Assembly: GCA_964465295.1 (NCBI GenBank)
Contig: CAYXKC010000004.1
Location: forward strand, 1-59,135
DNA: 59,135 nt
Direction: 5' to 3'
DNA from: Methanolacinia sp964465295
Lineage (GTDB): Archaea > Halobacteriota > Methanomicrobia > Methanomicrobiales > Methanomicrobiaceae
The translations under genes were made by a program, and so were the position numbers. The notes below the pieces were generated by a model. That model did not search any database and was not told the origin of the DNA. It saw only the letters and a list, made by a program, of their open reading frames with translations. Shown here piece by piece: positions 1 through 7,082 of the stretch (the first letter of the stretch is position 1; each line of letters opens with the position of its first letter).

Positions 1-1730
1 ACCGCCCCCTCACCGTAAACCCCGGTCTCCCTGATCTTTATATCCGTCAGGCCGAGGATCTCTCTTACAAGAAACAGCCCGTAGCCGTGGTTTTTGCCGT
101 GGCCCCTTTTGAATATCAGCTCTTTGTTCTCTTCAGGAACGCCTTCCCCGTCGTCGGATACAACAACAATAAAAGAGCCGCTTTCAGCAGCCCGGCCGCT
201 GATCCTGAGATTCTTCATACCCCCGGCATGATTGAACGCGTTTGATATTACGTTGCAAAACGCCTTCCCGAGCATCGCATCGCCGAATATCCCGATATCA
301 GGAAGATCTATTTCGACCCCGACTTCGGGAGGATAGTCCCTCTCCCCAAGGCACCCCCTGATCATTTTAACTAAATTATGCCATGAAGGAGGTAAAACCC
401 CAAGATCCTGGTAATTTTTCGTAAACTCAATCTGCCTGTGGATCTCGTCGACGGATTTCTTTACGGGCTTTAACATCGTCCCGATCTCCGGGGTGTCCTC
501 CATCGTCGTTTCAAGGTAATAGTTCGCAACCACCAGCTGGTTCAGGATATCGTGGCGGGTTACACCGGATAAGAGATTTAACTTCCTGATGGCGGCGGAA
601 AGACCTTGTTCTGCCTCTATTCTAAGGTTGATCTCCTCATCCCTCCCCTTTATTGCAGCTTCAAGGGCGTCATAGTTTCTTGCATTCTTTACCACAAGAC
701 CGCAAAGAGGGAGAAATAGTGCGGCGATTCTCTCGTGGCCACCGGTCCGGACATCAGGGCCGATCCCCTCTATCGAGAGAAGGCCGACGATCTCCCCCCA
801 TACGGATACGGGAAGGATGAAGCCGCTGCCTGTCGACCCTGTTGCAACCGCAGGCATTTCAGTTCCTATGGGAAGATCGATTACGGACCTGGTTTCAGCA
901 TTCGGCTTTAATTTGGTTACGGATGCTACTATTCCATCTGTAATTCCTGTATATGTTATCTGGGCCGGCGAGCATAACATCGAGAACAGCTCGATTGTCG
1001 TCTCTATCACATTTTCTTCATCTTTCAGGCCGACAAGAAGCCCGAGCATATCCAGTGCGGTCATCGAATCGGAGAGCTCTCTTTTCAGCTCCTTCCTCAC
1101 GCTCTCGGATTCTTCGAAATTTTCAGCCAGGTTCCGGTAAAACGATTCCGAAAGAAGGCGGCCGATATGATCTACAGCGGATTCAAGAGAAACCTCTTCG
1201 GATACGGCGGGAACGCCGAATGCCTCCTCAAGGTCCCGAAGGAAACCGTCCGGTACCGCACCGGTCCCGGTGTCGGGTACGATTATCCCTGCCGGGGTTT
1301 CTCCCGGGGATAACGACGACTTCAAAAAGGAGATATAATCCCTGTAGTCCCCCGGTTCCGGGGGTAAGACGAAATATTCGCCGGAAGAAAGCCTGCCGGA
1401 GATTACATCCGGCGTGTATAAAAGATCCGCCCCCTGCCTTGCCGGGATAAGTTTTCCCGGAAAAGCGGCCGGAGGGTAACGGTTTTCCGGATTCGAGCAG
1501 GTAAGCAGGCATATCTCACTGCACCTGGAGGCGAGTCCCGATGCCGCCTCCCGGAAGCCGGGGCTTTCGCAGCACCCGCCTGTACAATCCCTGGGGTAGA
1601 CCTCCACAGGACATTCAGGGAGCTTTCCGCCGGAAAACAGCGGTTTTAAAGAGTTGTAAAGAGTCTCGCAGACGAGTATCCCTACAGGATACCTCTGCCC
1701 GGGCTCTGAATTATCGGGACCCAACAACAT
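1..1730 (-). CDS. Sensor histidine kinase, C-terminus cut by window edge
   Basis: Cytoplasmic two-component sensor kinase; the frame stays open to base 1, so the last residues lie outside the window (576 codons visible). I start it at the ATG whose complement is 1728-1730; an earlier GTG in another frame hits a stop at once. Residues 1-220 are an unrecognised Cys-rich region (CTGGCC near residue 50). About 225-370 looks like a GAF sensor domain. A coiled segment leads to the H-box SGVTRHDILNQL with the phosphoacceptor His. The ATPase domain follows with N-box NVISNAFNH, DDGEGVPEE and GKNHGYGLFLV. No membrane segment is visible, so its signal is probably intracellular. The C-terminal half closely resembles the membrane kinase at 3602-5341 (same ENGVCGEGA-like end), which suggests paralogs. 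No response regulator is adjacent. Confidence 0.88.
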   Translation of the reverse strand, partial: MLLGPDNSEPGQRYPVGILVCETLYNSLKPLFSGGKLPECPVEVYPRDCTGGCCESPGFREAASGLASRCSEICLLTCSNPENRYPPAAFPGKLIPARQGADLLYTPDVISGRLSSGEYFVLPPEPGDYRDYISFLKSSLSPGETPAGIIVPDTGTGAVPDGFLRDLEEAFGVPAVSEEVSLESAVDHIGRLLSESFYRNLAENFEESESVRKELKRELSDSMTALDMLGLLVGLKDEENVIETTIELFSMLCSPAQITYTGITDGIVASVTKLKPNAETRSVIDLPIGTEMPAVATGSTGSGFILPVSVWGEIVGLLSIEGIGPDVRTGGHERIAALFLPLCGLVVKNARNYDALEAAIKGRDEEINLRIEAEQGLSAAIRKLNLLSGVTRHDILNQLVVANYYLETTMEDTPEIGTMLKPVKKSVDEIHRQIEFTKNYQDLGVLPPSWHNLVKMIRGCLGERDYPPEVGVEIDLPDIGIFGDAMLGKAFCNVISNAFNHAGGMKNLRISGRAAESGSFIVVVSDDGEGVPEENKELIFKRGHGKNHGYGLFLVREILGLTDIKIRETGVYGEGA

Positions 1731-1821
1731 TCACTATTCTTTCCTATAAATTAGAATATGATAAATAATACGTTTTAATCATGACGTTTACTGGAAATTA
1801 TCTTTACATTTACCGTAAAAT

Positions 1822-2043
1822 TTAAAATTTTCTTTCCCTAATTTTTAATTTTAAGTGGATTCTTTTCCTCTGCTCCTGCGCGTCCGTTATTCCGTAAAAA
1901 TGATGTCTTGTAAAAATCACCCGCAGATCCCGCCGCAGACCGAAAGAACGAGCTTCGCCGCCGCCCAGTCCCGTGCCGAAGTTCTCCATGAGGATATCGA
2001 ACGAAACTTTGTTCTCCTCCCTTGCTGCACCCTTATCAGTCAT
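1822..2043 (-). CDS. Small protein, possible antitoxin partner
   Basis: A 73-residue protein of unknown function. The chosen ATG overlaps the stop of the toxin-like gene upstream (ATGACTGA) and has an AGGAG sequence about 9 bases before it, so it is probably translationally coupled. The N-terminal half is acidic to neutral (KVSFDILMENFGTGLGGG) and the C-terminal half is strongly basic (HLKLKIRERKF at the end). The pairing with a RelE/ParE-like gene suggests an antitoxin, but no known antitoxin fold is recognised and the order (toxin first) would be less usual. It could also be a chance reading frame with a good ribosome site. Confidence 0.5.
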   Translation of the reverse strand: MTDKGAAREENKVSFDILMENFGTGLGGGEARSFGLRRDLRVIFTRHHFYGITDAQEQRKRIHLKLKIRERKF

Positions 2044-2374
2044 ACCCGAATCTCCTGTCATATTCAGTGTGGTTCATCCATTCAACGACGACGCCCAGCG
2101 GATCGCCTCCGGAACCGGTTATAAAATACACGAGCCGCCACGAGTCCGAAAGATTATACTTCCACAGGTTCGGCAGCTCCCCGTATTTTTTCGTATAATA
2201 TTTGGGAATCTGTTTTTTGCGGATATAAACCCCGCAGCGGCAGTCATTCTCCAGTGCATCGAACGCCCTGTTCAGCATCGCGACGAGTTGTTTGTCCTCT
2301 CCCCTGCCGGATGAATTCAGCCGCTCCCATTCCGCCTTCACCTTCTCATCGGCAAAAGAAAGCGTGCATCTCAT
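2036..2374 (-). CDS. RelE/ParE-family toxin-like protein
   Basis: A 112-residue protein resembling the RelE/ParE toxin superfamily that is common in methanogens. Visible family features are the N-terminal β-strand and helix (LSFADEKVKAEWERL), the basic stretch KKQIPKYYTKKYGELPNLWKY, the core strand SWRLVYFI, and the end VVVEWMNHTEYDRRFGY. RelE-type proteins cut mRNA on the ribosome and ParE-type proteins poison gyrase; which applies cannot be told from sequence. It lies 13 bases after an uncharacterised 108-residue gene and overlaps the next small gene, so the three look like one operon. Length matches the family. Confidence 0.75.
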   Translation of the reverse strand: MRCTLSFADEKVKAEWERLNSSGRGEDKQLVAMLNRAFDALENDCRCGVYIRKKQIPKYYTKKYGELPNLWKYNLSDSWRLVYFITGSGGDPLGVVVEWMNHTEYDRRFGYD

Positions 2375-2387
2375 GTGAAACCCGAAA

Positions 2388-2714
2388 TTACCTGACTCTC
2401 AGGTCAGGTCTCTTTGCGTATCTCTCGTAGAGGTCGCTGTCAAAGATCCACCCGACATGGCCTTCCGAATCGATGGCAATCTTCTTCGATTCCAGGAGGT
2501 ATTCGATAATCTCCTTGTATGTCTGGTACATCATCTTCTTCGGAAGATTCTCCCAGAGTGCACGCCGCTTGTAATGTCCGCTCCATTCCCTGATGAAGTC
2601 CTCGACCATCCTGACCGTTTCAAGCCGTGGCGAAGGTCTGGATCTTGTATATACAGCTGCGGGTTCACTTACCCCCTCTTCTGTCATATTAATCAATATG
2701 TCATATTTATTCAT
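2388..2714 (-). CDS. Conserved small protein, toxin-operon leader
   Basis: A 108-residue soluble protein with no recognised function. The middle (EDFIREWSGHYKRRALWENLPKKMMYQTYKEIIEYLLESKKIAIDS, broken here as residues 38-83) has the helix pattern of a winged-helix-like fold, followed by GHVGWIF as a possible wing. Similar small proteins occur in archaeal genomes, from memory. It is the first gene of a probable operon with the toxin-like gene 13 bases downstream, so it could be the DNA-binding antitoxin. A 6-bp-stem hairpin (ACCTGA/TCAGGT, 2390-2404) lies over its stop. Confidence 0.6.
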   Translation of the reverse strand: MNKYDILINMTEEGVSEPAAVYTRSRPSPRLETVRMVEDFIREWSGHYKRRALWENLPKKMMYQTYKEIIEYLLESKKIAIDSEGHVGWIFDSDLYERYAKRPDLRVR

Positions 2715-2779
2715 ATAACTATTGTCCTCTGCAAAAACCGATCAAAACCTAATTGTAATCAAACAAAGAATAGATAAGC

Positions 2780-3559
2780 ATGAAATCAGGAAAACTGGTG
2801 ATTATCACTCTTTTAGCCCTCCTGGCAGGGGCACTCGTTCTCTCTGCAGGATGCACAGGGACAGACGGCAGCGGTGCACAGGAAACAACGGTTCAGACAG
2901 CGGCCCCGACGACCGGGCCGACACAGGCTGCAACGCCTGAAGAGACCTGCAAAACGGAGAACGAAACGGCTGAGCTCTCGGGAACAGGAAAAGGCAACGT
3001 ATCCACAGGCCTTGCAGGTGGAGTCCATCTTCTCGTATTCGGGCAGGACAAACCAGTCTCAGGAAGCATTGACATCTCGACTGAAAAGGACTTCATCACG
3101 ATTCCCTTCGGCTTCAACGAAAAGGTCGCCGAAAAGGCGATGAAGGACGATAAATACGTATGGACACAGGCATTCATGATCGAGGACAATGCTGAGACAA
3201 ACTTCGATGTGACAGCAGACTGCTCCTGGAATATCGAAACATCCTTCCCCGAAGCAATAAACGGAATCGTCCCGCAGACCTTCACGGGCGTCGGCAACCA
3301 TGCGACACCGTTCTTCCAGATTAATGCCGGAAACTACAAAGTCTCGATAAAATCGGAGAACTGCGGGTACACCGCCGTTCACCTCGTGGACTTCTACGGA
3401 AACCCGCTCATGGAAGATGACGTGCAGACCCCTCTCGCCTGGCACGAGGGAACGTACGAGGATTCGGTGATTGTCACGGTTTCTGAGAGCAACAACTACC
3501 TCTTCAACGTGATCTGTAACGGGGATTGGACCGTTGCTATCGAAGAGGCAGAGGCCTGA
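2780..3559 (+). CDS. Secreted lipoprotein of unknown function
   Basis: A 259-residue protein with a lipoprotein signal: KSGK, a hydrophobic stretch, then lipobox LSAGC, with the lipid-carrying Cys at about residue 25. A Thr/Pro/Ala-rich linker of about 35 residues follows, typical of methanogen surface lipoproteins. The rest is β-rich. Two segments look alike: NFDVTADCSWNIETSFPEA and YLFNVICNGDWTVAIEEAE, each a strand, a Cys, a Trp and a strand, which suggests two copies of a small β-sandwich. No catalytic motif is visible. The gene stands alone, divergent from the toxin cluster. Confidence 0.8.
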   Translation: MKSGKLVIITLLALLAGALVLSAGCTGTDGSGAQETTVQTAAPTTGPTQAATPEETCKTENETAELSGTGKGNVSTGLAGGVHLLVFGQDKPVSGSIDISTEKDFITIPFGFNEKVAEKAMKDDKYVWTQAFMIEDNAETNFDVTADCSWNIETSFPEAINGIVPQTFTGVGNHATPFFQINAGNYKVSIKSENCGYTAVHLVDFYGNPLMEDDVQTPLAWHEGTYEDSVIVTVSESNNYLFNVICNGDWTVAIEEAEA

Positions 3560-3601
3560 TTCAGGCTAAAAACTCTTTTCTGGCCGGCCCGGTCTAATAA
3601 T

Positions 3602-5341
3602 CTATCCGCCGGTTGAAGATCCGGATTTCGGCTTTCTCTTCCATGCCTTCTCCGGGATGTGTATCTCAAATGAAGCACCCTCGCCGCAGACTCCATTCTC
3701 GGATATTTTTATTCCCGTGACTGACAGGACATCACGGGCCAGGGCAAGACCGAACCCGGTGTTTTTGCCATAGCCGTATGCAAATATCTTCTCCTTTTCA
3801 TCCTCCGGTATGCCGGCACCGTCATCCTTTATTCTAAGTATGAGGCTTCCGTCCTCCTGCTCTTCCGTCGATATGACGATCTCCGTTATCTTCTCTCCGT
3901 GCCTGACGGGGTTCTCAATCAGGTTGTAGAATACCTTCTCGAGAAGGGGATCGGCGTATATAAGAACAGGATCGATCTCCAGCCGAATCCCGACTTCACC
4001 GCTGACAAGGCACTCCTTCGCACCGGATATCTCCTTCTCAGGATCAATCCACCTGGGTTCCTCAGATCCTATATCCTGGTAGTTACGGGAAAATTCGATC
4101 TGTTTCATGATCAGTCCGGTTATCTCCAGCGATTTATCGAGATACTCTTTATCTTTCGGATCCTTTACGCTCCCGCCCAACAGATAGAGATAGCCTGAAA
4201 GGGCGGTGACAAGGTTGGCGATGTCATGACGCGTCAGTTTCGAGAGCAGCGAGAGTTTATTGTTTGCAGCCTGAAGAGATCTCTCGGACTCCTTGCGCCC
4301 TGTAATATCCCTTGCTATGAGCACGGCTCCCGAAAGCCCCCCTTCCCTGTCCCTCACAGCCGATCCGGATATGCTGATAAACCTCTCAGTCTCCCCGGGC
4401 GGGCTTAGTTCATAATCGGATATTCCGCCCTTTTCGGATATCTCTTCTTTTATTGCCTCGTAATCTTCCCCGGAAACAAAAGAGCGCGAGGATTTTCCGG
4501 TTGGAGATTCCTTTAATGAAGGGATAATGATACCTGCCGATTCATTGACCGCAACAATCTCTCCTTTACGGTCAACAAGGATCATGCCGTCGGGCATTGC
4601 CTTCATGATCCCGGGGACGGCCGTCTCGGGGCTAAGGATAAACAGACCATAGCGGCGTATTGCATAAGCGGTCAGTACCGACAACAGGACAAATCCTATG
4701 AAGACGAGATTCGGGATATAGATATGAAATGCCGGCAGGATGATCCCTGAGAGCATCCCGAAGAAAACGGTAATGATTATACCTGCAAATAAAAGCCCGT
4801 TCCTGGTATGTTTTGTCCCCTGTTCCGTGTACCTCCAGGAGAAAAAGCCCACTCCGAGCGACCAGAGCATTATAAAGGCCGTGTATATAATTTCAACCCT
4901 GCAGATTACAGTATCAGCCGGAATGTAAAGGTAGCCTGTCCCGGGCTGGAATATCACGACATATAGCCAGTCTGTAAACATCCCGGTAATAGACAGGACA
5001 AAAGCAGCGAGGTAGATGGCTGCAAGAATAAAAAGGCCCTTTCTCTCCCGGGAATACGTTTCCGTAAACTCCAGGATGAAATGCGAACCGAAGGCAATGG
5101 TCATAGGCCAGAACGAGCTGAATTTAAGCCAGAAATAAACCCCCCCGGGGCTGTCTGCCTGCCATATGAAAAACTCCCCCGTCGCCCAGTATGCAGCTGA
5201 AATCATCACCGCTAAAAAGAGCCGGTGTAAGGTCGAGGACGGCTTTTGTGCATATACAAAAAAGCCGAGACCGCAGGTGATAAATGCTGAAATAAGGCAG
5301 AAACCGCCATCGAATATAATGCCTGAAAATTCCGGGGGCAT
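3602..5341 (-). CDS. Membrane sensor histidine kinase (7TM-PAS-HisKA-HATPase)
   Basis: A 579-residue kinase. The N-terminal ~225 residues hold seven hydrophobic segments like the 7TM sensor modules of archaeal and bacterial histidine kinases. A PAS domain follows (about 240-350, containing DGMILVDRKGEIVAVNESA). The HisKA helix has LLSKLTRHDIANLV with the phosphoacceptor His. The ATPase domain has NLIENPVRHG, DDGAGIPEDE and GKNTGFGLAL. The N-box reads ENPVRH rather than the usual ENAxxH. I prefer the ATG at 5341 over the upstream GTG at 5377 because AAGGT lies about 9 bases before it. The gene faces the upstream lipoprotein (convergent). No receiver gene is adjacent. Confidence 0.9.
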   Translation of the reverse strand: MPPEFSGIIFDGGFCLISAFITCGLGFFVYAQKPSSTLHRLFLAVMISAAYWATGEFFIWQADSPGGVYFWLKFSSFWPMTIAFGSHFILEFTETYSRERKGLFILAAIYLAAFVLSITGMFTDWLYVVIFQPGTGYLYIPADTVICRVEIIYTAFIMLWSLGVGFFSWRYTEQGTKHTRNGLLFAGIIITVFFGMLSGIILPAFHIYIPNLVFIGFVLLSVLTAYAIRRYGLFILSPETAVPGIMKAMPDGMILVDRKGEIVAVNESAGIIIPSLKESPTGKSSRSFVSGEDYEAIKEEISEKGGISDYELSPPGETERFISISGSAVRDREGGLSGAVLIARDITGRKESERSLQAANNKLSLLSKLTRHDIANLVTALSGYLYLLGGSVKDPKDKEYLDKSLEITGLIMKQIEFSRNYQDIGSEEPRWIDPEKEISGAKECLVSGEVGIRLEIDPVLIYADPLLEKVFYNLIENPVRHGEKITEIVISTEEQEDGSLILRIKDDGAGIPEDEKEKIFAYGYGKNTGFGLALARDVLSVTGIKISENGVCGEGASFEIHIPEKAWKRKPKSGSSTGG

Positions 5342-5450
5342 GAACAATACCTTGCAAAGGACTGATCCCCCAAACACTCGGGGAAGCTGCCTTCTCTAAT
5401 ACAATATTTATCTGTTTTGTAAGGTATATGGTTATTTCCCGGATTGGCAA

Positions 5451-5645
5451 CTACTCATCGAAGATGAAAAGCTCGTCTATGGTTGAGTCCAGGGCAACCG
5501 CAACGTCATGGGCGAGTTTGAGGGAGGGGTTATACTTTCCCTTCTCGAGAAACACAATCGTCTCCCTCCTCACCCCGACAATATCCGCAAGTTCCGCCTG
5601 GGTCATATTCTTCACGGCCCTGAACTCCCGTATTTTCGTCTCCAT
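5451..5645 (-). CDS. XRE-family HTH regulator
   Basis: A 64-residue DNA-binding protein that is essentially one Cro/CI-type helix-turn-helix: KIREFRAVKNMTQAELADIVGVRRETIVFLEKGKYNPSL, then ALDSTIDELFIF. This is the short YgzD/PF01381-like form. The start METK fits the domain boundary; longer upstream frame is not needed. It lies 23 bases after the DUF2178 membrane-protein gene, on the same strand, and such pairs are common in archaea. The three TGTTA...TAACA palindromes upstream of the pair are likely its own operators, which would make it an autorepressor. Confidence 0.9.
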   Translation of the reverse strand: METKIREFRAVKNMTQAELADIVGVRRETIVFLEKGKYNPSLKLAHDVAVALDSTIDELFIFDE

Positions 5646-5668
5646 TATACTATTTACCCGGCAAATAT

Positions 5669-6247
5669 TCAGTATACATCGCCTTTTCCAGAGAAGTACA
5701 ACTGGAAGGCAACCATGCTGAGAGGCATGAGCATTACCAGGACCCCTGTGGCTGCATACGCATCGATTGCCACAATTTTGAGATAAGAGAGCCAGAAGAT
5801 CACGATTACCGCAAAGAAGGTCAGGTACCACGAATATGCCATCGCCCATGTCCCGATCTTAAGCGAACGCTCATCCCTTAAATCACGATCGGCAGGCCTT
5901 CTCAGGGATACAAAGCAGATTAGCAGGAGTATTATCCCGCCTGTTATCATCCCCGAACCTGCACATTCGGATACGCCTGTATATTGCAGAACGCTCAAAA
6001 CCAGCCCGGAAACAACCATCAGGGCCCCGGCAGCCGTGCCTGCGTAATAATATTCCCTCTTCCTTCCCGTCTTGACAGCCGTCAGCGCGAGGAGCATCAG
6101 GACCAGTATCGCCCCCCAGATGGCGGCATCAGCTGAAATCCCTCCGGTACTGATGTAGATAACGATGAGACCGGTTATAACCGCCGCGATACCGAAAGCA
6201 GCTGTCAGATACATCTTCCTGTTTCTTTCATTCGTATTTTCTGTCAT
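5669..6247 (-). CDS. DUF2178 membrane protein
   Basis: A 192-residue membrane protein with about six hydrophobic segments. A charged loop reads RRPADRDLRDERSLKIGTWAMAYSW; the DER...KIG..A motif is the mark of DUF2178 proteins, which are usually encoded next to XRE regulators. Function is unknown; a role in sensing for the paired regulator is an inference. The frame extends upstream to 6319, but that extension runs through the palindromic promoter repeats. I therefore start at MTENTN (6247), with MRVK at 6259 as the alternative. Confidence 0.8.
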   Translation of the reverse strand: MTENTNERNRKMYLTAAFGIAAVITGLIVIYISTGGISADAAIWGAILVLMLLALTAVKTGRKREYYYAGTAAGALMVVSGLVLSVLQYTGVSECAGSGMITGGIILLLICFVSLRRPADRDLRDERSLKIGTWAMAYSWYLTFFAVIVIFWLSYLKIVAIDAYAATGVLVMLMPLSMVAFQLYFSGKGDVY

Positions 6248-6261
6248 TTTTACTCTCATCT

Positions 6262-6318
6262 TGTTAGAAATTAACAACACTTTGTTAGATCTATATAACA
6301 TGTTAGAAGTATATAACA
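6262..6318. promoter_or_regulatory. Triple palindromic operator upstream of DUF2178/XRE genes
   Basis: Three dyads of the form TGTTA-N-TAACA in a row: TGTTAGAAATTAACA (6262-6276), TGTTAGATCTATATAACA (6283-6300) and TGTTAGAAGTATATAACA (6301-6318). The last two include TATATA, so bound repressor would cover the TATA box of the minus-strand operon. The KH gene starts divergently about 90 bases away. The XRE protein encoded at 5451-5645 is the likely binder (inference). Confidence 0.7.
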
Positions 6319-6408
6319 CTTTTCCGGCGGATGACTTGTTTATACCTCATCTTACATTATATCACAAATGAAAGATAATTATTGAAAACAATAACCGGTA
6401 ATCTGAAT

Positions 6409-6951
6409 ATGGCAACACAGGAAATTAAAGTCACCCAGGCAAGAGTCGCCGTAATAATCGGAAAAGGCGGGGCCACCAAACGCAAAATCGAGAAGGAAAC
6501 TCAGACGAACCTCACCATCGACAGTGAGGACGGGCTGATAAAGATAGAGGGGGAGGACGCCCCCCTGCTGCTTAAGGCTGCAGATATAGTTACTGCGATA
6601 AACAGGGGATTTTCTCCAAAAAGAGCCTTCTGCCTTCTTGAAGAAGAGGATATGATGCTCGATCTAATCGATCTTACAACAGCCTGCAGAAACCCGAAGC
6701 AGATGGAGAGAGTCCGGGGAAGGATCATCGGGAAGGCAGGAAAGGCCCGCGAGCAGATCGAGGATATGACCGGCGCCGAGATCTCGGTACTCGGTAAAAC
6801 GGTGGCAATTATCGGCGGTGTCGAGCAGGTTAAGACCGCAAGACATGCAATCGAGATGCTCATCGACGGTATGCCGCATGACAGTGTCTTTTCATACCTC
6901 GACAAGAAGAAGAAGGAAGCAAAGGCAAACATATTCGATTATTACTATTGA
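6409..6951 (+). CDS. KH-domain RNA-binding protein (Dim2/Pno1-like)
   Basis: A 180-residue protein with two KH modules. The first has VAVIIGKGGATKRKIEKET (GxxG = GKGG) and the second GRIIGKAGKAREQIEDMTGAEI (GxxG = GKAG). This is the archaeal family related to eukaryotic Pno1/Dim2 and Krr1, which act in small-subunit rRNA maturation. In many archaea it sits beside eIF1A and rio1; here neither is present. Start: the ATG at 6409 follows a GGT-containing leader; an in-frame TTG at 6382 is less likely. The C-terminus is Lys-rich (KKKKEAKANIFDYYY). Confidence 0.88.
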   Translation: MATQEIKVTQARVAVIIGKGGATKRKIEKETQTNLTIDSEDGLIKIEGEDAPLLLKAADIVTAINRGFSPKRAFCLLEEEDMMLDLIDLTTACRNPKQMERVRGRIIGKAGKAREQIEDMTGAEISVLGKTVAIIGGVEQVKTARHAIEMLIDGMPHDSVFSYLDKKKKEAKANIFDYYY

Positions 6952-6977
6952 TATGCGGTATTGAAAAAAATGGCATT

Positions 6978-6996
6978 CTTTCCAGTGGAAAAAAAA
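6978..6996 (+). other. ORB-like half motif (origin recognition box)
   Basis: TTTCCAGTGGAAAAAAAAC matches the ORB core TTTCCAGTGGAAA but lacks the downstream GGGGT stretch, so it is at best a mini-ORB. It is 47 bases from a fuller copy at 7043. Confidence 0.5.
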
Positions 6997-7042
6997 CAAA
7001 CCTCCTTTTGTAAAATAAGAATATTTAACTTAATTTGTACTT

Positions 7043-7063
7043 TTCCAGTGGAAGTCATGGGGT
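7043..7063 (+). other. ORB element before hel308
   Basis: TTCCAGTGGAAG, five bases, then GGGGT matches the layout of the ORB copies at the origin (core, short spacer, G-run). It lies just before the hel308 start codon, about 3 kb from the ORBs that flank the AT-rich region. It may bind Orc1/Cdc6 as a distal site. Confidence 0.65.
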
Positions 7064-7082
7064 CATGGGGAGTTTCTGCCGA

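Noticed and set aside
953..1450. Plus-strand frame of 165 codons at the left edge
   Set aside because: It is Arg/Pro-rich and antisense to the histidine kinase, whose motifs are clear.
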